Source: Candidatus Methylacidiphilales bacterium (GTDB lineage Bacteria; Verrucomicrobiota; Verrucomicrobiia; Methylacidiphilales; CAZTYG01). From it: a DNA stretch of 64,000 nucleotides. A model generated the notes under the pieces. The model worked only from the letters and a program-made list of their open reading frames with translations. It searched no databases and was not told the origin of the DNA. Positions 1 to 7,631 of this stretch are shown here, piece by piece. Location of the stretch: positions 1 to 64,000 of the forward strand of contig JANRJG010000041.1 in NCBI GenBank assembly GCA_033875315.1. Reading direction: 5' to 3'. Position 1 is the stretch's first letter; each line of letters opens with the position of its first letter. The position numbers and the translations under genes are program-made.

Positions 1-69
1 GACGATACGGTGGCCTTTTTTACGCGCTGCAATGATCCGCTTCCTTAAATCTGCACTCAATGGGTTCAT
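1..69 (-). CDS. IS630-type transposase N-terminus (partial, cut by window edge)
   Basis: Reading leftwards from an ATG at 69, 23 codons stay open to the window edge: the protein begins MNPLSADLRKRIIAARKKGH. The pattern S-x-D-L-R-x-R-I-I-x-A is the usual opening of the helix-turn-helix domain of IS630-family (DDE) transposases. Only the first turn of this domain is visible, so family assignment rests on that motif alone and intactness of the element cannot be judged. The neighbouring 370 bases are noncoding and repeat-rich, which fits an insertion site. Alternative: a stand-alone HTH protein of the same fold. Confidence 0.55.
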   Translation of the reverse strand, partial: MNPLSADLRKRIIAARKKGHRIV

Positions 70-446
70 CCCCAGTTTGGTACGGCATCGGACAGGGATT
101 GTACAGTCTATTGTGCCTATCTAATCCGGAATTGCTCTAGCACTCGTTCTCATACACTTTTTCATTCTCGTGCTCTTTGAATGGGAGAGAACGAGCACGA
201 GATCGAGTAAGAGAGACGATATGAAACCACTGCCCATTCAACGCAATGGGCCAAGACTAAAAATTCAGTTCATCCACCTGGGCGGAAAGGGCGCTAGATT
301 TGGGGGAGTTGGATAATGCAGAAATCCAATTCACCAATCGGTGAGATTGAATCCAAGGGCAATACGATTGGGTCGCTCTGTATTGCATTCATATCCAACT
401 ATTTCGACTTCGCGAATTTCGTGGTGAACAACTGCTGCGTTACGGC
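70..446. other. Noncoding, repeat-bearing interval
   Basis: No convincing gene is present in these 377 bases. They hold the CTCGT-type inverted repeat (142-202, listed separately) and, at about 402-435, a stretch ending in TTCGTGGTGAACAACTGC that looks like a short dispersed repeat. Any terminal inverted repeat of the IS630 element should lie just right of position 69, but it cannot be delimited from one end only. Confidence 0.5.
142..202. repeat. Degenerate CTCGT/ACGAG inverted repeat
   Basis: The left part is built from CTCGTTCTC- and CTCGTGCTC-like units, and the right part reads GAGAACGAGCACGAGATCGAG. The core is a perfect 10-bp inverted repeat, TCTCGTGCTC at 166-175 and GAGCACGAGA at 193-202, with a 17-base loop. 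Low-complexity CTCGTN-type tracts like this recur in noncoding DNA of several Verrucomicrobiota, Lentisphaerae and Bacteroidota genomes, from memory. Function unknown. It could fold into a long hairpin in RNA. Confidence 0.5.
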
Positions 447-1430
447 TCAGCCATAAGCTGACAGCGCCTGCCGCAAGGCCTCCTGGATACTGCGGCGCAG
501 TTCGAGCGGGGCCATCACCCGGGCGTGGGCCCCCCAACTCAGTATCCAGCGCTCCACCTCGGGCAGACTGGTCAGGGTCATCTCCACTTCGATCCCGTCC
601 TTCCATTCACGGATGCGCTGCGAGGGATGCCACTGGCGTTCCCGCACCAACTGTGAGGCAAAGGCGTCGAAACGCACCCGGACCAAGCGCGGCTTGTCCC
701 CGCTGAAAACGCCGAAGCTGCCAGCGAGCAATTTGGCCGGGGAAAAGTCCGCCGGCCGGCGGAAAGCCCGTCCGGTCGACCGCACCGGCCCCATGCGTCC
801 GAGCACAAAGGTCCGCACCCCGTCGCGGGACAGATCGCGCCCGAAGAGATACCACTGGTTTTCCACGCAGGCGAGGTGGTAGGGCTCGACGCGGCGTTCT
901 TCGGCCTCACGGCTGCGCAGTTTCCGATAAGGAAACACCACCTCCAGGGATTCGCGCAGACACCGTCCCAGGATCTCGAATTGTTCCAGGTCGGAAACCG
1001 GAGCCCCGCTCGAGCGAAAGGAATAGAACGATTCCCAATCCGAGGCTTCGAACGACACCTGGTCTTTCAGTCCCTGGGTGAGTTTGCGGAAAGCCGCGGC
1101 CAACGGCTTCTCGAAAGGCGTTCCGCGATACTGCAACATCGCCTTCTGGGCCACAAACAGGGCCACCATTTCCCCCTCGCTCACCTGGATCGAAGGGAAG
1201 GCCGTCACCGCTTCGGTGTAACGGAAGCCGAACTTCTCCGGCACATATTCCAACGGCAACCCCAGTTGGTCGCGCATGAAATCGAAGTCCCGCTGGATGG
1301 TTTTGTCCGATACCTCGAACTCCCGGGCCATCGACCGGCAGTTCGGGTGGCGTCCGGCGGACAACTCCTCATGCAGGCGGAGCATGCGGGCCAGCGGGGG
1401 GCGGGAATGGCGGGAGGGGGAGGTCTTCAT
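447..1430 (-). CDS. WYL-domain transcriptional regulator
   Basis: 327-residue protein with an N-terminal DeoR-like winged HTH (about residues 10-65; motif SMAREFEVSDKTIQRDFDFM) followed by a WYL domain (about 150-230), whose signature is seen in the segment around YHLACVENQWYLFGRD, and a C-terminal WCX-type extension (to 325). Such proteins are ligand-sensing repressors or activators. The WYL domain is thought to bind nucleic acid or nucleotide ligands. It is divergent from two tiny genes starting at 1526, with a 15-bp dyad at 1465-1479 between them, so autoregulation plus control of that pair is plausible. The ATG at 1430 gives the full HTH. Neighbouring mobile DNA leaves open a role in controlling acquired genes, but no defence genes are in view. 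Confidence 0.85.
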   Translation of the reverse strand: MKTSPSRHSRPPLARMLRLHEELSAGRHPNCRSMAREFEVSDKTIQRDFDFMRDQLGLPLEYVPEKFGFRYTEAVTAFPSIQVSEGEMVALFVAQKAMLQYRGTPFEKPLAAAFRKLTQGLKDQVSFEASDWESFYSFRSSGAPVSDLEQFEILGRCLRESLEVVFPYRKLRSREAEERRVEPYHLACVENQWYLFGRDLSRDGVRTFVLGRMGPVRSTGRAFRRPADFSPAKLLAGSFGVFSGDKPRLVRVRFDAFASQLVRERQWHPSQRIREWKDGIEVEMTLTSLPEVERWILSWGAHARVMAPLELRRSIQEALRQALSAYG

Positions 1431-1464
1431 GATGTTTTAATTTTTTATTCTGGCCGCAGGCATA

Positions 1465-1479
1465 GGACATCCAGTGTCC
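1465..1479. promoter_or_regulatory. 15-bp dyad, candidate operator
   Basis: GGACA-TCCAG-TGTCC is a perfect 5-bp inverted repeat with a 5-base spacer, sitting in the 95-base gap between the divergent WYL regulator and the zinc-ribbon gene. A GACCCCATGTC half-related copy follows immediately (1480-1490). The position suits an operator for the WYL protein. No direct evidence of binding. Confidence 0.3.
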
Positions 1480-1525
1480 GACCCCATGTCGTACGCTGGT
1501 TTCCACAACCAAGAAAGGAAAAAAC

Positions 1526-1735
1526 ATGGAAACCCTCATCCAATGCCCCCACTGCCAGGAAGACAGCAACTCCGCCGACGTCGACGCCCTCCACGGGCAC
1601 TGCCCGCATTGCGGCCTCGGGATCGATCACGGCTGGGAAGCGGCCTTCACGGGACGACGCCATCCCCTGGCCCGTCTGCGCCAGCGCCTCGAACTCCAAC
1701 CCCTACTCCGGAGCCGCGCCGTCTATGTCTCCTGA
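1526..1735 (+). CDS. Small zinc-ribbon protein
   Basis: 69 residues. Two CPHC knuckles (about residues 8-11 and 27-30: QCPHCQED and HCPHCGLG) make a rubredoxin-like zinc ribbon, and the rest is arginine-rich. The start is supported by a purine-rich ribosome-binding site (AAGAAAGGAAAAAAC just before the ATG). Its last 11 bases overlap the start of a membrane-protein gene in another frame, the usual sign of translational coupling. I do not recognise a named family; it may be a metal-binding adaptor or simply a conserved hypothetical. Confidence 0.6.
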   Translation: METLIQCPHCQEDSNSADVDALHGHCPHCGLGIDHGWEAAFTGRRHPLARLRQRLELQPLLRSRAVYVS

Positions 1736-1934
1736 CCAGCGGCGACGCAAATCATGGATGGCTGCCTGCGAACGTGGGGGCCTGGCCGGGGGCGCGGTCT
1801 TGATGGCTGTCGTCTGCATGTGTGCCGCCCTCTGGGCCGCCCCCCACCTACCCACCGGAGGGTGGCTGTGCTACCTCCTGAGTCTCGGCTGGAGCGTGAT
1901 CGGTTGCACCTGCTACTCCCTGACCAAAAACTAA
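1725..1934 (+). CDS. Small membrane protein with two hydrophobic helices
   Basis: 69 residues starting at the ATG at 1725, 11 bases inside the preceding zinc-ribbon gene. A positively charged N-terminus (SPDQRRRKSW) is followed by two hydrophobic helices, about residues 21-38 (GGAVLMAVVCMCAALW) and 46-64 (GWLCYLLSLGWSVIGCTCY). This predicts a two-span inner-membrane protein with a cytoplasmic basic end. The tight overlap suggests the two small proteins work together. No family recognised. The same frame is open far upstream, antisense to the regulator, but that extension is judged a shadow. Confidence 0.5.
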   Translation: MSPDQRRRKSWMAACERGGLAGGAVLMAVVCMCAALWAAPHLPTGGWLCYLLSLGWSVIGCTCYSLTKN

Positions 1935-1950
1935 AAGTTTCTATCCGAGT

Positions 1951-3345
1951 TCAGAATGTCCGCGAGTAAGCCGTCGGTTGGACCGCCGCGTGGGCGTCGA
2001 AGACCCGGGCAATGCGGCGGATGAAGAAACGTCCGGGACCCAAGACCCGGAGACCGTACGGGTCGTGTTCCAGGAGGCCGTCGCGGGCCATCCCGTCCAA
2101 CGCCGCCAGTTCTGCAGGACCGGGCCGGAACCCGGTCGCCCCCCAATCAACGGCAAAATGACACATCAGTTCCATGATCACTTCGCGCCGCACCAGGTCA
2201 TCATCGCTCAGGCGCAGGCCCCGCACCGTGGCCCGTCCGTTCTCGCGCACCAAGCGCCCGTAGCGGGGCAGGTCTTTTTCGTTTTGGGCATAGCACCGGC
2301 CCAGGCTGCTGATCGCCGAAACCCCGAAACCCAACAAGTCACACCCACCATGGGTGCTGTATCCCTGGAAATTGCGCTGGAGTGTCCCCCCGTCCTGGGC
2401 CCGGCAGAGGTCGTCGTCCGGACGGGCGAAGTGATCCATCCCAACGTGGCGGTAACCGGCCGCGGCCAGTTGTGACACCGCGTCAGCCCACATCGCGAGG
2501 CGCTCCTCCGGAGCGGGCAGCTCCGCCGGATCGATGGCCCTCTGGTGGCGGATACGCTCTGGAAGGTAGGCAAAGGCAAAGAGCGAAATCCGGTCGGGTG
2601 CCATGGCCACCACGGCATCGACGGTTTGCCGGAATCCCGCCCGCGTTTGCCGGGGAAGTCCATGGATCAGGTCGATCGACACGCTGGTGAACCCATGTGC
2701 CCGCACCCGGGCCACCACTGCCTCGGTCATTTCCCGGGGCTGGATACGGTGGACTGCCTGCTGCACCGCCGGGTCGAGATCCTGCACCCCGAGGGAAACC
2801 CGCTTGAACCCCTCGCTCCGCAGGACTTCCAACTGCGCGTCACAGACCACCCGCGGGTCGATTTCAATGCCGCACTCCGCGCCGGCATCGAAGGCAAAAT
2901 GGGTGCGGAGGAGGCGGGAAAGCACGGCCATCTCATCAGGGCCCAGAAACGTCGGCGTGCCGCCACCCCAATGCAATTGTACCACCGGGCGCGCACCGTC
3001 CAGGCGCGCGGCGGTGGCAACGATCTCTCGTTCCAGGTCGGCCAGGTAGGGACCGGATCGCCTTTCATCCCGCGTGTGAACGGCATGGCAGCCACAGAAC
3101 AGGCAGACATCGCGGCAAAAGGGCAGGTGGACATAGAGCGATAGCGGCCGGGCGGGCATCTCCCTCCACGCAGATTGCTCCTGGTCCGGGGTGAAGTCCG
3201 TGAAACATGGGGCTGTGGGGTAGCTGGTGTAGCGGGGTGCCTCACCACCGTAACGCGCCAGCAATTCCTTCCCGGGAAGGGCTTCCGGCAGGATACTTTC
3301 CTCGACAACTTGCACCCCGCCATCGTGTCCCGCGGCGTGTGTCAT
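1951..3345 (-). CDS. hemN: Oxygen-independent coproporphyrinogen III oxidase
   Basis: 464 residues, the usual HemN length. The radical-SAM motif CRDVCLFCGC (CX3CX2CXC, about residues 78-87) binds the [4Fe-4S] cluster. GGGTPTFL and a conserved NFQGYSTHGG-type segment, typical of true HemN rather than HemW, are also present. The enzyme oxidatively decarboxylates coproporphyrinogen III to protoporphyrinogen IX in the cytoplasm using two S-adenosylmethionines, so haem can be made without oxygen. It starts 48 bases after the DUF2721 gene and may be co-transcribed with it. No clear FNR-type box was found in that short gap. Confidence 0.95.
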   Translation of the reverse strand: MTHAAGHDGGVQVVEESILPEALPGKELLARYGGEAPRYTSYPTAPCFTDFTPDQEQSAWREMPARPLSLYVHLPFCRDVCLFCGCHAVHTRDERRSGPYLADLEREIVATAARLDGARPVVQLHWGGGTPTFLGPDEMAVLSRLLRTHFAFDAGAECGIEIDPRVVCDAQLEVLRSEGFKRVSLGVQDLDPAVQQAVHRIQPREMTEAVVARVRAHGFTSVSIDLIHGLPRQTRAGFRQTVDAVVAMAPDRISLFAFAYLPERIRHQRAIDPAELPAPEERLAMWADAVSQLAAAGYRHVGMDHFARPDDDLCRAQDGGTLQRNFQGYSTHGGCDLLGFGVSAISSLGRCYAQNEKDLPRYGRLVRENGRATVRGLRLSDDDLVRREVIMELMCHFAVDWGATGFRPGPAELAALDGMARDGLLEHDPYGLRVLGPGRFFIRRIARVFDAHAAVQPTAYSRTF

Positions 3346-3393
3346 GGAAAGTCGATTCCACTATCAGGGGCCCTCAAACGGCCGCCAGAACTC

Positions 3394-3804
3394 CTAATGA
3401 CCCTTGTTGGCTTCGCCCGATTCCAAATCGCGCAGCAGGATCTCCAAAGTGGTGGTGGAGATGTGGATCTCCCACACGGAAAGCAGGAGCGACAGGGCCA
3501 TCAGGGCCAGACTCAAACCGAAGAACACCGCCCCCGTCATGTCCCAGCCGAGGTAAAACGCACCCATGCTGAGCGTGCAGAGCAGGAGGCTGAGGACACC
3601 ACTCCCCTGCATGTTGCGGATGAGATACAAGCGGCCGCGGATGTGGTGGATCTGCTCCAACAAGCGGGCCTCCCGGTCGCGCTCATAGGCCATGTGCAAT
3701 TGGCGGATCAGCGTGGCCAGGGCGAGGAACCGGTTGGTGTAGGCCAGCAGGAGGAGGCTGACCGCCGGAAAAAGCAGTGCCGGTGTGGAAAGGGTGATGT
3801 CCAT
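3394..3804 (-). CDS. DUF2721 family membrane protein
   Basis: 136 residues with an N-terminal helix (TPALLFPAVSLLLLAYTNRF), a charged cytoplasmic stretch with heptad character (about 30-65: RQLHMAYERDREARLLEQIHHIRGR), then two further helices (about 68-88 and 90-110). This layout and the LLAYTNRFLALATLIR segment match DUF2721. Function unknown. It lies 3 bases after the NamZ-type gene and before hemN, so it is probably the middle gene of a short run trailing the dcw operon. Confidence 0.8.
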   Translation of the reverse strand: MDITLSTPALLFPAVSLLLLAYTNRFLALATLIRQLHMAYERDREARLLEQIHHIRGRLYLIRNMQGSGVLSLLLCTLSMGAFYLGWDMTGAVFFGLSLALMALSLLLSVWEIHISTTTLEILLRDLESGEANKGH

Positions 3805-3807
3805 AGT

Positions 3808-5037
3808 TCAAGGATACATCAGGTAGGGCAGGCGATCACGCTTCCATTGCGCCTCAGTTCCAGCCCAGGATCGCCGCACATCAGCCGCGCCGGCACCCCG
3901 CACCCAACGCTTGCGGTTGGCCGGTCCGCCGTTGATTTTATCGAACATCGCCCGCCCGTCTTCCTGCAAACGCGCGGTGAATTTCTTGCTTGGCTGGAGC
4001 GTGCGCAGGACATCCAACAGGTAAAAATTCAAACCGACCAGGGTTTCCGCCGTCCGCGGGTCGACCCGCAACCGCACGCCCGAATAGGTCACCCGGCTGT
4101 AGGGACCGGACGGCGGACGGAAGGAATACGGTTCGAACCGGACCCCGGCCAATCCCAGTCCATTCAACAGGGCGGCCATCCGGCCCGCATCCACATTCTC
4201 AGAGGCCACCACTTCGAACGGGATGGGGGTGACATTGGCCCCGTTGCTCACGCCCAGATCACCTACCAATCCGGTCGCCGCATAGCCCCAGGTTGATCCG
4301 GACGAGGGAATGTTGGGTGAAGTCGGTACCCAGGTCAGACCGGTATCGGCCCAGACCATGGACCGGTTCCACCCGCCCATTTTGAAGACATGAAGGTTGC
4401 AGGGGTGCGGCAGCCACTTGTCATTGATCCACCAGGCCAGTTCACCGACGGTCAGACCGTAGACATAGGGGATGTCGTACTGGGCGACGAAACTTTTCCA
4501 AGAAGGATCGACCCCCGGGCCCTCGACACGCAGGCCCCCGAGCGGGTTGGGGCGGTCCAGAACGACAACCGGTATCCCGGCTTCGGAGGCCGCCTCCATC
4601 ACCAACCCAAGGGTACTGATGAACGTGTAACTGCGACATCCGACATCCTGCATGTCGTAGACCAGAACCTCAATGCCCCGCAACATCTCCGGGGTCGGTT
4701 TGCGTGTCTTTCCGTAGAGGGAATGCACCCAGATTCCGGTGCGCGCGTCCCGATGGCTGTCAACGTAACGGCCAGCGGCCACCTTCCCGTCCACTCCGTG
4801 TTCCGGCGCAAACAGCGCCACCAATCGGAATGATTTCTGCCCGGCCAGGATCTGGGAAGTGCGGACGCCCGCCGCATTGACCCCGGAGGGATTGGTCACC
4901 AAGCCGACACGTTTTCCAGTCAGGATCGGATATCCCTGTGCGGCCAGGGTGTCGATTCCCAATGTCACCGCTGCAGACGATGACTCCAACGCCAGAAAGG
5001 GACCGACCAGGACACCCAACAACAGCCTAATCCACAT
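3808..5037 (-). CDS. namZ: Exo-beta-N-acetylmuramidase NamZ-like (DUF1343)
   Basis: 409 residues from the ATG at 5037, two bases after the ftsZ stop; a TTG two codons upstream is less likely. A signal peptide (WIRLLLGVLVGPFLALESSSAA) is followed by the DUF1343 (GH171) fold, with characteristic segments VGLVTNPSG, FAPEHG, YDMQDVGCRSYTF and DRPNPLGG. In Bacillus, NamZ releases terminal MurNAc from peptidoglycan fragments during cell-wall recycling. Here a periplasmic protein is expected. Placement directly behind ftsZ suggests co-expression with division genes. The exact substrate is inferred from the family. Confidence 0.85.
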   Translation of the reverse strand: MWIRLLLGVLVGPFLALESSSAAVTLGIDTLAAQGYPILTGKRVGLVTNPSGVNAAGVRTSQILAGQKSFRLVALFAPEHGVDGKVAAGRYVDSHRDARTGIWVHSLYGKTRKPTPEMLRGIEVLVYDMQDVGCRSYTFISTLGLVMEAASEAGIPVVVLDRPNPLGGLRVEGPGVDPSWKSFVAQYDIPYVYGLTVGELAWWINDKWLPHPCNLHVFKMGGWNRSMVWADTGLTWVPTSPNIPSSGSTWGYAATGLVGDLGVSNGANVTPIPFEVVASENVDAGRMAALLNGLGLAGVRFEPYSFRPPSGPYSRVTYSGVRLRVDPRTAETLVGLNFYLLDVLRTLQPSKKFTARLQEDGRAMFDKINGGPANRKRWVRGAGAADVRRSWAGTEAQWKRDRLPYLMYP

Positions 5038-5039
5038 CC

Positions 5040-6353
5040 TCAAACCTTGATCTTCATGTTCAGACGCATGAAAGTGGGGACATCGAGGTCTTCACCATCC
5101 ACCATGGTTGGCTCGGTGTTTTCGAATATTCCCCGCTGCCTTCTCTGGTCCAGCGGCAGTTCTTCCTGTCTGGCAAAGTATCGTTGCGGCGTCTCGCCTT
5201 CTTCCTCCGCATCCAGTCGGAAGAGGGAATCGGCCGGTTCGACAGCAACACTTTCTTCCTCCTGACCCTTGTCTTCCAGGACATCAAGTTCGGGCACGCC
5301 GGCCATGATCTCATCGGCCTTGTCGACCAGGGTGTCCGCCTGGGCGATGTCGCCTGACCCGGCGGACAAAAGAACCGTGATCTGGAGGCGGTCATGGGCT
5401 TTGGCCTCCATCGTTGCACTGCCCCGGACCGGAATATCGACCGGGATGAGCGCCTGGAGGGACTTGACCACTTTATGGTATTCCGACACGGTGAAATCCG
5501 GGCCGGCCACCACACTCAGGAGGGCGGATTCGGCCAGTTTCCACGCATCGCCATCTTCCAACAAGGGGCTGGCCATCACTTGCTCGAGGGCGCGGTCGAT
5601 CCGGTCGGGGCCGCTGGCACTCCCCGAGCCCACCCAGCAGTTTTCCAGGCAGGCTGAGCCCACATAGTCGCGCATCTCGGACAGGGAGAGCGGGGAAGTT
5701 CCGTTTTCGCACACAAGTCGCTGGATTCCCGTGCAGGCCCGCCCCATCAAGGCATTCATGTGGCGGAAGACTTCCCGGATATCCTCCTTGGATTCGGGCA
5801 GATGCAGCAGACGTCCGTTGGAAAAGGTCAGCAGCAAATCGCACTCCCGCTGAAGATCGGCCAGAACAGCGGTCGCAAGGTCGCGGCGACGGCGGCCCTC
5901 GAATTCAAATGGTGTCGAGGCCAGGACAATGGTGCGAACGCCACGCTGCCGCAGTTCACGCGTCCAGACCGGCAACAAGCCGGTGGCGGTTCCCCCGCCC
6001 AACCCGGCAGCGAAAATCACCGTGCGGATGCCCGCCATCTGGCCGAGAAAGGCCTCCATCTCCCAAAGAGCAAGGTCCACGCCCAAGTCGCGATCCCCGC
6101 CGGTCCCGAGTCCGCGCAAGCGGCTTCTTCCCATGAGGTGTTTGTGGGGCGCCACTGAGCCGCGAATTTTCTGGTCGTCGGCATCGAAGGCAAAGACATT
6201 TTTCCAAGTGCTGTTTTCGAGCACGAGGTGGTCGACGATGTTGACCCCGGCCGAACCGACGCCGACGATGGCGTAGCCGGACCCGTCCCCGGCCCGCGGG
6301 ACTGCGAAGGGGCCGTCTTCTTTGAACTGGATCATGTTCTTGTCCTTTTTCAT
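5040..6353 (-). CDS. ftsZ: Divergent FtsZ, last gene of the dcw operon
   Basis: 437 residues from the ATG at 6353; a later ATG at 6335 has the better ribosome site (AAGGA, 7 bases upstream) and a TTG at 6371 is possible. Tubulin/FtsZ fold by position and by GVGSAGVN (31-38), AAGLGGGTATG (115-125), TPFEFEG (147-153) and GSGSASGPDR followed by ASPLLED (242-267). The tail EDLDVPTFMR (421-430) matches the conserved C-terminal peptide that binds FtsA. Odd features: the tubulin signature is GGGTATG, not GGGTGTG, and the synergy loop reads SPLSLSEMR (220-228), so by my alignment the residues equivalent to E. coli N207, D209 and D212 are P, S and E. Very likely the division tubulin, with altered GTPase chemistry. 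Confidence 0.9.
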   Translation of the reverse strand: MKKDKNMIQFKEDGPFAVPRAGDGSGYAIVGVGSAGVNIVDHLVLENSTWKNVFAFDADDQKIRGSVAPHKHLMGRSRLRGLGTGGDRDLGVDLALWEMEAFLGQMAGIRTVIFAAGLGGGTATGLLPVWTRELRQRGVRTIVLASTPFEFEGRRRRDLATAVLADLQRECDLLLTFSNGRLLHLPESKEDIREVFRHMNALMGRACTGIQRLVCENGTSPLSLSEMRDYVGSACLENCWVGSGSASGPDRIDRALEQVMASPLLEDGDAWKLAESALLSVVAGPDFTVSEYHKVVKSLQALIPVDIPVRGSATMEAKAHDRLQITVLLSAGSGDIAQADTLVDKADEIMAGVPELDVLEDKGQEEESVAVEPADSLFRLDAEEEGETPQRYFARQEELPLDQRRQRGIFENTEPTMVDGEDLDVPTFMRLNMKIKV

Positions 6354-6377
6354 GGATGGTTCCACCCGCAAGGATGG

Positions 6378-7616
6378 TCAGAGCAAATTCATGGCCGAGA
6401 GCAAGTCCCGGAACGAGCGTCCGATCCGGGCCAGGCCCCGCGGGCGTTCACTCTGGCGCATCACAATCTGGGCGTAGCGCAGCAGGCCCAATACGGTGGA
6501 AAGGTCGGAGCGGCGGTTGTAGGTCTGGTCCCCTTCGAACCGGAATTCATTCACCACCGAACACGGCACGGGGAAAATCTTGGCCGCCATCGTGCCCAGT
6601 CCCTTCATGCGCGAGGCACCCCCGGTAAAGTATATCTTCGAGCCGATCTGTCCCCACAGTCCCTTGTTTTCCAGATCATTGCGGATCAACTCGAGAATTT
6701 CACGCTGGCGGACGTGGAGGATGTCGGTCACCGATTGCAGCCAGACCGTGCGCTCGGCGAAGCTGTCCTCGCGCGGCAGGGTGATTTTTTCATCCCGCGC
6801 ACGCGGATCAAGGAACAGGTCCCCGTGGCGTATTTTCATTTCTTCGCCCTGCCGGGTCGGCATCTTCAGGCCAAGGGTGAGATCCTGGGTCAGGTGGTCG
6901 CCGCCCAGCCCGATGACGCCCGAATGCACAATGGCACCACCCACGTACACGATGTAATCGGTCACCCCGGCCCCGAGGTCGACCAGGACCGCACCGTTGT
7001 TTTTGTCCTCTGCTGTCAGAACGGATTGCGCGGACACATAGGAGGCCAGGGCCACCCCCGCCACTTCGACTCCAAGCTCGGCCACACAGCGCACTTGGGT
7101 TTCGAGGCAGGTGCGGAGCCCGTGCACCAGATGGTAACCGGCTTCCAGGCTCCGTGAACTGAGTCCGACCGGATCGGTTGTGCGCGTGCGATTATCGAGG
7201 TGGTAGAACTGCAACAATTCATGCACCAATTCATGGTCGGACGGGATCGGGCTTTGGAAGGCCATTTCGCCCAAGGTCTGGATGTGCTCCGGAGTGACCG
7301 TGCCTTCCTCCTCCTCGATCGAGGTGCGGACCATGACATTGCGGGAACACAGATGTGTGCCACTGACGGACAGGAATACCTGGCCGATTTCAACCTCGGT
7401 TTTTTGTTCGGCATCGAGCAATGCCGCTTTGACGGCTTCCTGTGCCCGGTTGAAGTCACGGATCAATCCTTTGCGCACGCCAACAGCGTTGGATTCCCCC
7501 ACCCCGAGCAGGGCGAGCGAGCCATCCTGCCGGAGTTCGGCCACAGCCACGGCCACCTTGTGGGTTCCGATTTCCAGTGCGGCAATCACCTCGGGTTCAT
7601 TTTTCCAGAATATCAT
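6378..7616 (-). CDS. ftsA: Cell-division protein FtsA
   Basis: 412 residues, an actin-like ATPase. Visible are the first phosphate loop (ALEIGTHKVAVAVAE, 13-27), the SHS2/1C region with GTHLCSRN (about 86-93), the second phosphate loop VDLGAGVTDY (about 215-224), and an adenosine motif YFTGGASRMKG (about 330-340). The C-terminal segment LARIGRSFRDLLSAM is amphipathic and fits the membrane-targeting helix. FtsA tethers FtsZ polymers to the inner membrane and recruits later divisome proteins. It is followed 24 bases later by ftsZ and preceded by ftsQ (15-base gap), the standard ftsQAZ order. Confidence 0.95.
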   Translation of the reverse strand: MIFWKNEPEVIAALEIGTHKVAVAVAELRQDGSLALLGVGESNAVGVRKGLIRDFNRAQEAVKAALLDAEQKTEVEIGQVFLSVSGTHLCSRNVMVRTSIEEEEGTVTPEHIQTLGEMAFQSPIPSDHELVHELLQFYHLDNRTRTTDPVGLSSRSLEAGYHLVHGLRTCLETQVRCVAELGVEVAGVALASYVSAQSVLTAEDKNNGAVLVDLGAGVTDYIVYVGGAIVHSGVIGLGGDHLTQDLTLGLKMPTRQGEEMKIRHGDLFLDPRARDEKITLPREDSFAERTVWLQSVTDILHVRQREILELIRNDLENKGLWGQIGSKIYFTGGASRMKGLGTMAAKIFPVPCSVVNEFRFEGDQTYNRRSDLSTVLGLLRYAQIVMRQSERPRGLARIGRSFRDLLSAMNLL

Positions 7617-7631
7617 GGGACTCCTTGCGGG

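Noticed and set aside
876-1724. Long plus-strand frame leading into the small membrane protein
   Set aside because: It is antisense to the WYL regulator and lacks family features; only the part from 1725 has hydrophobic helices and gene context.
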